Origin: JBMFVE01 sp049966155 | GTDB taxonomy: Bacteria; Bacteroidota; Ignavibacteria; Kryptoniales; JAKASW01 | NCBI GenBank assembly: GCA_049966155.1 | Contig: JBMFVE010000009.1 | Coordinates: 16,415 to 80,414 of the forward strand | Reading direction: 5' to 3' | DNA: 64,000 nt | In this document: positions 1 to 8,273 of the stretch, piece by piece | How positions within the stretch are numbered: position 1 is the stretch's first letter | Layout of the letters: each line of letters begins with the position of its first letter | Program-made: the position numbers and the translations under genes | The notes under the pieces: model-generated | Told to the model about the DNA's origin: nothing | Database searches by the model: none | What the model saw: only the letters and a program-made list of their open reading frames with translations

Positions 1-316
1 ACGGATAAATATACCATTTTTCTTTTACTTCAATAACCACATCAGCTTCATCCCCAACCAGTCTTTCTGCATGCACTGAGACCGATGAAAAGAGATCTGA
101 TTTGTAAAGCTTTTGAGTTGCTGCCGCAAGATCTGCTGGCGTCACTGAATCTCCATGGGAGAATCCCAGAAGTTTTTGAATAACCCAGGACTTTGTGACT
201 TTATTTCCTTCAATTATTATTCTTCTGACTGTAATTCCATGAACAGGATCTATCCAGCATGCAAATGAATATCGAATTATTACAAAAAGAAAAAATATTA
301 AGAAGGCAAAGCGCAT
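1..316 (-). CDS. POTRA-domain outer-membrane assembly protein (Omp85/BamA-like), N-terminal part
   Basis: Partial gene running off the left edge; 105 codons are visible. The ATG overlaps the TAA stop of the upstream histidine kinase by one base (TAATG), so translation is probably coupled. Residues 1 to about 19 form a signal peptide (a basic residue, then FAFLIFFLFVIIRYSFA). From about residue 27 the pattern VRRIIIEGNKVTKSWVIQ, then a GD-S-TP-DL stretch, a KLYKSDLFSSV helix and strands ending in VVIEVKEKW, matches a POTRA repeat as found in BamA, TamA and other surface-antigen proteins. The family inserts or secretes outer-membrane proteins. The barrel lies outside the window, so BamA, TamA and a shorter relative cannot be told apart. 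Confidence 0.75.
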   Translation of the reverse strand, partial: MRFAFLIFFLFVIIRYSFACWIDPVHGITVRRIIIEGNKVTKSWVIQKLLGFSHGDSVTPADLAAATQKLYKSDLFSSVSVHAERLVGDEADVVIEVKEKWYIYP

Positions 317-1425
317 TATCCGCGCAGCGGAATCTCTACAATTACAGTTGTTCCCACATTTATTGTGGACTTGAGAAACAATTTGAAGTTGCTTATCTCT
401 GCTATCTTTTTTGCTATATACAGACCAAGTCCTGCTCCCTGCTGTTGTTGCCTTTCTTTTTCAACTTGATAAAATTTTTCGAAAACCCTGTCAATTTTAG
501 ATTCAGGTATACCCACGCCTGTATCCTGGATTTCGATCCTGGCATTGCCATTCTCAGCCTTTGCCTCAATGGATATATGACCAGACTGTGTGAATTTAAC
601 AGCATTTGATATAATTCGTCCAAGCATGTCACGGGTAAGTGTTTCTGAGCCAAATACAATAAGGTCATCTGGAACGACAAACTGGAACTTTAGAGAATTT
701 TGCACGGCAAGTGGATAATATTCGTCATATAGGGATTGGAGGACTTTTGAAAGGTTAAAATTCCCCCTGTTTGTTTTGTAATAGCTTTCGATCTGGCCGG
801 AGTCAATCTGAACAGCCTCCAGGAAATCATCCACAAGATTTTTCAACCTGTCACCACCGTGGTGAATGAGCTCAGCAAATTCTTTCAGTTCTTCTGTAGT
901 AATTTTCGAAGCATCGCTGCTGATGATTTCTGAAAATCCAATTATTGAGGTTAATGGGGTATTAAGTTCATGAGAAAGCGTTGCAAGTATCTGGGACTTA
1001 AGTGTTTCAAATTCATCCTGCATGGCGCTTCTCAGCGAAGCAGCCCGCTTTAGTTTTCCACGAACAGTTGTAATTAACTCATCAATGTCAACTGGTTTGG
1101 TAAGATAATCATCAACTCCCAATTCTTTTCCCTCAATCATGTGACGACGGTCGGAAAGCGCTGTAAGAAAGATAAAGGGAACTGTCCTCAATTCTGGCGT
1201 TTTCTGAACTTTCTCGTAAAATTCAAACCCGCTCATCTCAGGCATTGAGACATCACTGATTATAAGATCGGGCTTATTCGATTCAAGAAGCTTCAGGGCA
1301 TCACTGGCAGTGGTTGCGCCAATAGTACGATACCCTGCATCCTCAAGGATGGTAGCAAACAAATCAAGATTTGTTTGCTCGTCGTCAACCAGCATTATGA
1401 GAAACCTGTCAGTTAAATTTCCCAT
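316..1425 (-). CDS. Response regulator-histidine kinase (receiver first, kinase second)
   Basis: 369 residues. An N-terminal receiver domain (about 8-125) has acidic residues D14/D15, phospho-acceptor D58 and the conserved lysine K110. It is followed by a short helix and a HisKA domain with an SHELNTP H-box (His152). A HATPase_c domain shows an N-box (SNAVKF), a DTGVGIP G1 box and a GAGLGLYIAKK G2 box. There is no membrane segment, so this is a cytosolic kinase probably controlled by phosphorylation of its own receiver from another kinase. It lies 18 bases after secG and overlaps the POTRA gene by one base. The signal it senses cannot be read from the sequence. Confidence 0.9.
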   Translation of the reverse strand: MGNLTDRFLIMLVDDEQTNLDLFATILEDAGYRTIGATTASDALKLLESNKPDLIISDVSMPEMSGFEFYEKVQKTPELRTVPFIFLTALSDRRHMIEGKELGVDDYLTKPVDIDELITTVRGKLKRAASLRSAMQDEFETLKSQILATLSHELNTPLTSIIGFSEIISSDASKITTEELKEFAELIHHGGDRLKNLVDDFLEAVQIDSGQIESYYKTNRGNFNLSKVLQSLYDEYYPLAVQNSLKFQFVVPDDLIVFGSETLTRDMLGRIISNAVKFTQSGHISIEAKAENGNARIEIQDTGVGIPESKIDRVFEKFYQVEKERQQQQGAGLGLYIAKKIAEISNFKLFLKSTINVGTTVIVEIPLRG

Positions 1426-1443
1426 CAGAGCGAAGACTTAAAC

Positions 1444-1806
1444 CTATCTCTGCGGTGTCGTAGCAGGGGCAGGGTTTTGCTGAGGAACTGGAATCTGAGG
1501 GACTTGCTGGGGGGGGAGGCTCTGTGCACCCTGAGTTTGCAGAAAGCTCTTTTGCTCCTTTGTTGCTTTGTTGGGGAGGAAAAAAAGATTTATCAAAAAC
1601 GCTAATAAGATAAAGGCGGTGGCCAGTATTGTAGTCATGCGCGTTAAAATGTCCGCAGTTTTGCGAACACCAAACACATTTCCAAATCCTGCCGGGCCGC
1701 CCCCAAACGAGCCTGCAAGTCCACTTCCTTTACTTGATTGCATCAACACGACAGCCATCAGGAGAATCGATATAAGTATTTCAATTGTAATTAAAAAAGT
1801 GTACAA
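1444..1806 (-). CDS. secG: Preprotein translocase subunit SecG
   Basis: 120 residues. It has two hydrophobic segments (about 3-22 and 55-76) flanking the SecG signature, a Gly-rich stretch with QSSKGSGLAGSFGGG, and a Pro/Gln-rich C-terminal tail. SecG assists SecYE in export across the inner membrane. The start is TTG, supported by a GAGGTG ribosome-binding site 5 bases upstream. The tail is longer than in short SecG proteins, as is common in this phylum. It lies 110 bases downstream of the Ig-like lipoprotein gene, so it may have its own promoter in that gap. Confidence 0.92.
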   Translation of the reverse strand: MYTFLITIEILISILLMAVVLMQSSKGSGLAGSFGGGPAGFGNVFGVRKTADILTRMTTILATAFILLAFLINLFFLPNKATKEQKSFLQTQGAQSLPPQQVPQIPVPQQNPAPATTPQR

Positions 1807-1916
1807 ACTTTCACCTCAATTTTCTAAAAAATTTATGTCAATATCAGGTCAGATGCAAACCCTTTCATAGAGATCTTTACATGAGGCATCATTGACCTCG
1901 ATCTGTCAAAAACTGA

Positions 1917-3593
1917 TCAATGGAGTTTTATAATTACACCTTCTGTTGTCCATCTAGCTCTAACTTTTACTGGCTCAGGGAAAACCCCGTAAGGCTCCGA
2001 AAACTCAAATGGATAGCTGTGACCTGAGAAATGGCTCCAGCTGCTGCCGTGCCGTATGTAAGCTGAAATGAAATAATCACCTTCTGGCAAATTTGAAAAC
2101 ACAAATTGCCCATCCTTCTCCGCCTGGGTATAAAAAAGCCTTCCGTTCCTTGCCATTGCCGTTACAACAACTTCTTTCCCTTTCAGTTTGGTTATCACCC
2201 TACCAGCTAAATCTCCAGCAGATGTGCGGGAAATCGTTTGAAAGTATCTACTTACAACAGAATCCCTCGTTTGCTTATCGGATAGCCTGAATTTTAGTTT
2301 CAACCTGTACCATTCGCCGGGATTGAGGACCGAATTACTTACAATCCAGATCAGCGAATCCCTCCTGATTAATCCGTTCTCAATCAGCATGCCCGAACTA
2401 TCTTCAAGAGAAATTTTTAGTTGCTGAGTTAAGCTACTATCGACAAAAGGAATATACTGACAAAAAAGAGTATCATAGCCTGTAACTCCACGAGAACTAT
2501 CCTGGAAACTAAAATTGTATGCCTGTAAAACTGACCGGGATGAATCAACTGAGAGAATCGTTTTAGAATATTTTGTGTCCATTTCATTCCCCGATAGATC
2601 CTTTACCATTTTATTTACTGAAATTATGTATTTCCCCTTTGCAAGAGGAAACTGTGGATAAAGAAGAACTTCATACTTGGTGCTTTCAAGACGCATGGCA
2701 AGGCTTACGGGGAAGGATATATTGCGAGCTGAATCTTCAATAGAAAAGTTTTCTTTGTGCACAGATGAGGAATCTATTGCTTTGCTGAACTTGAGCACCA
2801 CACAGCCCTGCTGAGCTATTGAGGCACTGAAGAGCTGAGGCCTTGTAGTGTCTTCCATTACAGGGACAAAATCCACATTGTTCAACGAACAGCTATCAGG
2901 AGTGATAGCAAAGTCGCGGTCTGCGGAAGAATACAGATCGGTCTGTTTTGCATAGACAAAGTTTCTCAGTTGATCATCAAAGCAAATTAAACGATAAACG
3001 CCTTTTGCCAGACCATTAAGTACATATCTGCCGCTATCGTCTGTCTGCGTCACATATGGAGCAAGTACTTGGGAAGGATTAAGGGTGTCTTTCCACATTG
3101 ACAGTGGATATGCTGAAATCGTAAACGGAATCCTCTGTGAAGAGTAAACATTGCCGGCTATAGAACAGGTATCTATTTCATCTCCTGTTGAAAAAACAAG
3201 ATTTATGCCGTGCCCCAGCTTGTTGTTGCGAAGGTCAGTCGCGGTTGCGCCAATTGTCAGTATATATGTGCGTCCCTGTTGAAGGGGTTTGGCAAGTTTA
3301 ATCTTAAGTTCCTTTCCTGACCAATCAAATGTGAGATCGCTTAATTTGTAAGGCGGAAAATAAATAGCGGATTCAACCGTCCTTTCTGACATGTATTTAT
3401 CAAACCTGATAATAATCTCCTGTGAGTGAAAGTTCTTCTCCCCAAATGCGGGCGATGAATAAAGAATTTTTGGAGGTGCAGTATCAATTGGACCGCCCGA
3501 TGGCGGAATCTGGCCTGCGCAGCCTGCTAATAAATTTAAAAGAAAAATTGCAGAAATAATTGCAACCGGTAATTCAAAGCTCCTTATCATCAT
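1917..3593 (-). CDS. SbsA Ig-like domain lipoprotein
   Basis: 558 residues. The N-terminal signal peptide ends in a lipobox (LLAGC, Cys at about 25). Next comes the PPSGGPIDTAPPKI segment and a first Ig-like domain typical of the SbsA N-terminal family in Bacteroidota and relatives. A second Ig-like region lies around residues 240-350, and the C-terminus (about 460-550) resembles a carboxypeptidase-regulatory or prealbumin-like fold (LAGRVITKLKGKEVVV; GDYFISAYI). It is predicted to be anchored in the outer membrane or periplasm; its function is unknown. It follows the polytopic membrane gene by 6 bases, which suggests cotranscription. Confidence 0.8.
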   Translation of the reverse strand: MMIRSFELPVAIISAIFLLNLLAGCAGQIPPSGGPIDTAPPKILYSSPAFGEKNFHSQEIIIRFDKYMSERTVESAIYFPPYKLSDLTFDWSGKELKIKLAKPLQQGRTYILTIGATATDLRNNKLGHGINLVFSTGDEIDTCSIAGNVYSSQRIPFTISAYPLSMWKDTLNPSQVLAPYVTQTDDSGRYVLNGLAKGVYRLICFDDQLRNFVYAKQTDLYSSADRDFAITPDSCSLNNVDFVPVMEDTTRPQLFSASIAQQGCVVLKFSKAIDSSSVHKENFSIEDSARNISFPVSLAMRLESTKYEVLLYPQFPLAKGKYIISVNKMVKDLSGNEMDTKYSKTILSVDSSRSVLQAYNFSFQDSSRGVTGYDTLFCQYIPFVDSSLTQQLKISLEDSSGMLIENGLIRRDSLIWIVSNSVLNPGEWYRLKLKFRLSDKQTRDSVVSRYFQTISRTSAGDLAGRVITKLKGKEVVVTAMARNGRLFYTQAEKDGQFVFSNLPEGDYFISAYIRHGSSWSHFSGHSYPFEFSEPYGVFPEPVKVRARWTTEGVIIKLH

Positions 3594-3599
3594 AATAGT

Positions 3600-5012
3600 T
3601 CAGTCAATCAACTGTTCAGCAATCCTTTGACGATTCAATACGAAAGGCAAAATTAATTTTATGATTGCAAAAAGAGCAAGTATGGAAAAGTCCAGCAAAA
3701 TTAACTCCTTTATTCCTATCCCAAACATAAGAAGTGCCCATATTGAAATAAATGAGTAACCAAATGCAAAAAACAAATTGGAAATTGAAGATGCTCCGAG
3801 AGTTTTAAATGAGATGCTTAACGGAAAATTTTTTGTAAAAGCAAAATACCACGCAAGTGCAGTATAAGTAAATGAATGGTATGACAGAACAAACAATAAA
3901 GCATATGCAAAAGGACATACACTTAAAGCGGCAGTAAAGACCAATAATGTCGCAGGAATATGAACAAAAACAACAGAAGCTTTTCTGCATCCATTTATAA
4001 AGGCCTGCGCGTTAAATGACGGCATAGCCCGGAAAAACCATCTCCCTTCACTGTAAGAACTAACTGTAATACTCTCCGACAAAAAATAATAAGAAAATAT
4101 TCCTACAGCAATTACACTGATCATTGGCTTTATCATCGAATCAATTCCGTGAATTCCGCCGCTGGATAATAGTGAGTATAATGCTGCAACATACGGCATT
4201 GCTGTTAACGTAATGAGGGTCAAACGCAAAGTGTGATCTCTACTGAAATTTGCAACCATAAAAAGGAAACCAGCAAACTCGTTATCCCGGTTTAATAAAA
4301 GCACTCTCCGAGCCCATAAAGGAAATTTATCCAGTCCACGAAAATTGTGTCTTCTTCTGGTAGATAATCCATCACTGATCTTTTCTGTCGTCGAGCTGAA
4401 GACGAAGCATGAGAACAGGAAGGATAGTGCAATAAGCATAACGGGAATATACTGGACATTCATAAAAAAATATCCTCTCCTCCCGACCGATTCCAATACG
4501 GCAAGCAATGCAATCCCAGAAAAGATCTGGAATAATATCAGGAAAAATTTAACATAATTTTTTCCTGCAAATCCGACAAATATCAATATGACAAAGAAGA
4601 CGTTCAGGGAACTTAGCCATCCTGAAACGATTATGTAAAACAAAGTATTAGAACCACTGAGGAAGAAAGGTACTGCTGCAACAGCTGCCGTAACCAGTAT
4701 TGATATCACCACGAATGACATAAATACGGCTACATGGTACTGCAGAGTCGGGGGTGAAAAATAAAAACCTTCAGTATCGCTCTCGATAAGAAAAACTTTC
4801 CTTGACTCCGTAATTAATATATAAAGGGACGTGCTAAATATCACCTGAAATATAAATCCACTTCCCTGGCCGGACAAATTATTGTTGACGGCAACTGATA
4901 CCAATACTCCTGCAAGCAATTCCGGTATTAAAAATCTAATAACGCCTTTAAAGCCACGCCGTCTGAAGGATTTCAGCAATTGCAGTTTCACTATTTCAAT
5001 AAATGTGGTCAA
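3600..5012 (-). CDS. Polytopic inner-membrane protein, possible ABC exporter permease
   Basis: 470 residues with about 10-12 hydrophobic segments and a basic, amphipathic N-terminus (KLQLLKSFRRRGFKG). The layout resembles ABC-2/exporter-type permeases of unknown substrate, but no ATPase gene is adjacent, so this is only a suggestion. The start codon is TTG, and its TTGA overlaps the TGA stop of mltG, so translation appears coupled to MltG. A role in envelope biogenesis is inferred from the neighbours alone. Confidence 0.55.
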   Translation of the reverse strand: MTTFIEIVKLQLLKSFRRRGFKGVIRFLIPELLAGVLVSVAVNNNLSGQGSGFIFQVIFSTSLYILITESRKVFLIESDTEGFYFSPPTLQYHVAVFMSFVVISILVTAAVAAVPFFLSGSNTLFYIIVSGWLSSLNVFFVILIFVGFAGKNYVKFFLILFQIFSGIALLAVLESVGRRGYFFMNVQYIPVMLIALSFLFSCFVFSSTTEKISDGLSTRRRHNFRGLDKFPLWARRVLLLNRDNEFAGFLFMVANFSRDHTLRLTLITLTAMPYVAALYSLLSSGGIHGIDSMIKPMISVIAVGIFSYYFLSESITVSSYSEGRWFFRAMPSFNAQAFINGCRKASVVFVHIPATLLVFTAALSVCPFAYALLFVLSYHSFTYTALAWYFAFTKNFPLSISFKTLGASSISNLFFAFGYSFISIWALLMFGIGIKELILLDFSILALFAIIKLILPFVLNRQRIAEQLID

Positions 5013-6022
5013 CGACCAAATACCGCCTTTCTGTAAGCGCGGACGGCGCGTAAGTGCTGCGCGAATGTGCGGCTGAAGCGGTGTCCTCCACTGCCTGTTG
5101 CAACAAAATAAAAGTATCCGGTCTTTGCCGGATAAAGAGCTGCGATTATAGACTTTCTACCTGGATTACAGATCGGGGTTGGAGGTAGTCCAATTTTCTT
5201 ATATGTGTTATAAGGGGACCGAATGTGCAGGTCTTTGTAATAAATTCTCCTGTGCTGACCAAGAGCGTATTCAATGGTCGGGTCTGCTTCCAGCGGCATT
5301 CCCTTTTGCAAACGATTGTAATAGACACTGGCTATTATTGCACGCTCAGAATCGACCTTGGCTTCTGCCTCCACTATAGAGGCGATTGTTACTGCCTCAA
5401 GAAGAGATACATGTAATTTCTGGAGTCTATCTTTGAGAGAATCGTTGAAAAAAAGTTTGAACTCGTCGACCATTCTTTCCAGAATTTCCCCTGGATCCGT
5501 GCCGTAATAAAATTCATAAGTTTCTGGAAATACAAAACCTTCTAAATTCTTTGAAGGCAATCCCAGTGCATGTGCAAGGCTATCTCTCATAGCAAGGTTT
5601 ACAAATTCTGTCGAGTCAACACCAACTTCTCTATCCATAATCGAAGCAATTTGACGAATGGTTAAACCTTCAGGGATTGTAACCTGAACGAGAAGATTGC
5701 TCTTACCAGTGGACAGCAACCTGAGGACATTATAATCAGAATAGTTGCCGACAAATAGATATTTCCCTGCCCTGATTTTGCGATCAATTGAAAAAATCCT
5801 TGCCATAATTTTAAAAAGCAACCTGCTTGATATGACCCCCTGATTTCCAAGTTGATCATAGACCTGAGTGGCTGGGCTTCCTCGACTTACAGTGATAACT
5901 ACACCCTTACCTGAAGCATGATGGTATGGAATAAAGAAAACAACGACTGACAAAATCATAATTGCCGCTACAATTAATGAGGTGTTAAAGAGAAACCTTC
6001 TTGTTTTTTTTGAATTCCACAT
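5009..6022 (-). CDS. mltG: Endolytic murein transglycosylase MltG
   Basis: 337 residues. A single N-terminal membrane anchor (about 10-32) is followed by a LysM-like segment and the YceG/MltG catalytic domain. The catalytic-Glu motif reads IASIVEAEA, followed by the family blocks YYNRLQKGMPLEADPT and IGLPPTPICNPG. MltG cleaves nascent glycan strands next to the inner membrane and helps set peptidoglycan strand length. It sits 19 bases after the chorismate mutase gene and overlaps the next membrane gene by 4 bases. Confidence 0.95.
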   Translation of the reverse strand: MWNSKKTRRFLFNTSLIVAAIMILSVVVFFIPYHHASGKGVVITVSRGSPATQVYDQLGNQGVISSRLLFKIMARIFSIDRKIRAGKYLFVGNYSDYNVLRLLSTGKSNLLVQVTIPEGLTIRQIASIMDREVGVDSTEFVNLAMRDSLAHALGLPSKNLEGFVFPETYEFYYGTDPGEILERMVDEFKLFFNDSLKDRLQKLHVSLLEAVTIASIVEAEAKVDSERAIIASVYYNRLQKGMPLEADPTIEYALGQHRRIYYKDLHIRSPYNTYKKIGLPPTPICNPGRKSIIAALYPAKTGYFYFVATGSGGHRFSRTFAQHLRAVRAYRKAVFGR

Positions 6023-6041
6023 AAGAAATCAAAATATATTC

Positions 6042-6317
6042 TCACTCTGAACTGCGGTTTTCTATTTTGCGCGTCTCTTCTATGATTTTTTTGAAAATTG
6101 ATATAATAGACTCATCTGTCATCGGACCGCTGTTTTCCTGTGAAACATTGCGGAGAACTTCTTCCTCTCTCTGAGGGAGATAAATTTCCATTTGAAGCTG
6201 CCCTTTGATTTCACCTATCCGATGTGCAAATTTCGCCCTCATGTTCAGCAGCTTGACAATCTTCCTATCAATACGGTCGATCTTTTTCCTCAACGATTTT
6301 AATTCATCGTCTATCAC
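6042..6317 (-). CDS. Chorismate mutase, AroQ class
   Basis: 91 residues, almost wholly helical, with the AroQ pattern: LRKKIDRIDRKIVKLLNMRA, then the basic helix IGEIKGQ, and IYLPQREEEVL. It converts chorismate to prephenate for phenylalanine and tyrosine synthesis. It is a stand-alone domain, in keeping with the separate prephenate dehydratase gene at 54837-55679. The start is GTG, overlapping the TGA of trpA (GTGA), so it is probably translated by coupling with trpA. Confidence 0.9.
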   Translation of the reverse strand: MIDDELKSLRKKIDRIDRKIVKLLNMRAKFAHRIGEIKGQLQMEIYLPQREEEVLRNVSQENSGPMTDESIISIFKKIIEETRKIENRSSE

Positions 6318-7108
6318 AGGGCATCCCTCAAACTTTTTAAGAATTCATATGCGTTTTCATATACATGTAGACCACCATCAGCAGAGACTCTTTCCAGCAG
6401 GGCAGAGCCAACGACTATACCATCTGAAAAAAGTGAGATTTCCCTTGCTGATTCAGGATTCGAGATTCCAAACCCAACCACAAAGGGCTTTAATGAGTTT
6501 TTGCGAACCCTTTGTAAAAAGCCCCTCACTTCCTCGGTTACCAAAGATTTCCTCACGCCGGTCACCCCTGTCACAGAGACGCAATAACAAAAATCAGATG
6601 ACAATTGGGAAATCTTTTTAATCCGTTCATCATCAGATGTCGGCGCTATAAGCATAACAAGTGAGATTTCATTTGCCTTAGCATTTTCAGCTACAGTGCT
6701 TGATTCCTCATAAGAGAGATCAGGTATAATTAATCCTGAAACTCCACAGCGCGCAAGTTCGCTCATAAACTCATGACCAATCCCATTTAAAAAAGAGTTA
6801 TAATATCCCATTGCAATAACGGGAAGAGGAAATTTCCTGGTAACTTCATCGGCAATTTCCAGTACTTTTCGAGGTGTGATGCCGTTCCCTATCGCCACCT
6901 GAGCGCTTTTCTGAATGACTACGCCATCTGCAAGCGGGTCGCTGAACGGAATGCCGAGTTCAATGAAGTCCACACCGGCATCCATAGCAGCCCTGCAAAT
7001 TTTAAAAGTTGAATTATAATCTGGAAATCCAGGCATTATATATGCACTCAGGATTTTGTGTTTATTTCTTAATGAGGCAGAAATGAGATTAGATATTTTG
7101 TTTGTCAT
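6314..7108 (-). CDS. trpA: Tryptophan synthase alpha chain
   Basis: 264 residues, a TIM barrel. The motif FIELGIPFSDPLADGVVIQ carries the catalytic Glu and the active-site loop Asp, and a GFGISNPE phosphate-binding motif and GIVVGSAL follow near the C-terminus. It cleaves indole-3-glycerol phosphate to indole and glyceraldehyde 3-phosphate. No trpB or other trp gene is in the window, so trpA has been separated from its usual partner. It lies 13 bases after tsaD and overlaps the chorismate mutase start. Confidence 0.96.
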   Translation of the reverse strand: MTNKISNLISASLRNKHKILSAYIMPGFPDYNSTFKICRAAMDAGVDFIELGIPFSDPLADGVVIQKSAQVAIGNGITPRKVLEIADEVTRKFPLPVIAMGYYNSFLNGIGHEFMSELARCGVSGLIIPDLSYEESSTVAENAKANEISLVMLIAPTSDDERIKKISQLSSDFCYCVSVTGVTGVRKSLVTEEVRGFLQRVRKNSLKPFVVGFGISNPESAREISLFSDGIVVGSALLERVSADGGLHVYENAYEFLKSLRDAL

Positions 7109-7121
7109 TTTCTCAATAACA

Positions 7122-8135
7122 CTAAAAATTGAGTGTAAGATTCGGGACAGGTTTGAGGGACATGTCGTTTACAATCCCGACTTTCTTGAATTTGAAGTAT
7201 GCTGCAATTCCAATCATAGCAGCGTTGTCGGTACAAAATAATGGACGGGGAAAGTGGATAGTCATACCCCTATCTGCTCCATATTCAGTAAACTTTCTGC
7301 GCAACTCACTGTTTGCAGCAACGCCGCCCGCTACCGATATGGATTTAACGGCAAATTTCTTTGCAGCTGCAAGGGTTTTTTCAACCAATACATCGACCAC
7401 AGCACTTTGAAATGAGGCGCATATATCTTTCACAAGCTGCGAACCCTTTAAATCGGAGTTATAGCTTATTCTCTTCAGGAGATACAAAACGCTTGTTTTA
7501 ATTCCGGAAAAACTAAAATCAAATGAGTCATTCTCGAGAAACGCACGTGGAAATATGAAAGCCTTCGGATTCCCCTCTTTTGCAAGCCTATCGATAATCG
7601 GACCTCCTGGATAGCCAAGATCAAGAAGCTTGGCAACCTTGTCAAATGCCTCTCCTGCAGCATCGTCCCTGGTTTGTCCTAAGAGAATGTGGTCATAGGG
7701 TTCCTTAACAAGTATGAGCATTGTATGACCTCCACTTACTATAAGGGATACAAATGGAAATTGCGGCTCAGGCTTTTCAAGAAAGGTTGAATAGAGATGG
7801 CCCTCCATATGATTCAATCCAATCAAAGGGAGACGCCGAGCAGCTGCAAAGGACTTGGCAAAACTTAACCCGACAATCAGGGAACCCGCAAGACCCGGAC
7901 CAAATGTTACCGCAACCAACTCGATACTACTTTTCGACTCCCCGGCCTTTCTTAAGGCTTCCTCTACCACTGGAACAATTAATTCCACATGAGCTCGAGA
8001 CGCCAGTTCCGGAACGACACCTCCAAATTGATTGTGAACTAACTGAGAGGATATTACGACAGATTTCAGCTCTGACCCATTCAGAACTGCTGCAGAACAT
8101 TCATCGCAGGATGTTTCAATAGCCAATAGTTTCAT
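7122..8135 (-). CDS. tsaD: tRNA N6-adenosine threonylcarbamoyltransferase TsaD
   Basis: 337 residues from the chosen ATG, where the protein begins MKLLAIETSCDECSAAVL as in the family; a longer frame adds 12 unlikely residues. The metal-binding motif NHMEGHLYS and the ASKHA ATPase blocks (SGGHTML, GEAFDKVAK, VAGGVAAN) are present. TsaD transfers threonylcarbamoyl onto A37 of ANN-decoding tRNAs together with TsaB, TsaC and TsaE, none of which is here. It is the first gene of the leftward run and is divergent from uvrA. Confidence 0.95.
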   Translation of the reverse strand: MKLLAIETSCDECSAAVLNGSELKSVVISSQLVHNQFGGVVPELASRAHVELIVPVVEEALRKAGESKSSIELVAVTFGPGLAGSLIVGLSFAKSFAAARRLPLIGLNHMEGHLYSTFLEKPEPQFPFVSLIVSGGHTMLILVKEPYDHILLGQTRDDAAGEAFDKVAKLLDLGYPGGPIIDRLAKEGNPKAFIFPRAFLENDSFDFSFSGIKTSVLYLLKRISYNSDLKGSQLVKDICASFQSAVVDVLVEKTLAAAKKFAVKSISVAGGVAANSELRRKFTEYGADRGMTIHFPRPLFCTDNAAMIGIAAYFKFKKVGIVNDMSLKPVPNLTLNF

Positions 8136-8209
8136 AGAATAATAATATACACCCTCGCTGTTCATTTCCAATGATTAATTGTTGTGATACGAAATAAACA
8201 ATTTGAGGG

Positions 8210-8229
8210 GTAGGGGTCTGGACCCCTAC
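8210..8229. promoter_or_regulatory. Perfect inverted repeat in the tsaD-uvrA divergent region
   Basis: Two 9-base arms, GTAGGGGTC and GACCCCTAC, are separated by TG. It lies 45 bases before the preferred uvrA ATG and 75 bases before the tsaD start. It could be an operator, a 5'-UTR hairpin of the uvrA transcript, or a member of a dispersed palindrome family. No T-tract follows on either strand, which argues against a classical terminator. Confidence 0.45.
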
Positions 8230-8273
8230 ATGCATTGAATCTCAAATCCTGCGTAAATAATTTTAATTTTCAC

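Noticed and set aside
7754..8122. A 122-codon plus-strand ORF inside tsaD
   Set aside because: Antisense shadow of a conserved gene, Gln/Arg/Pro-rich by base composition.
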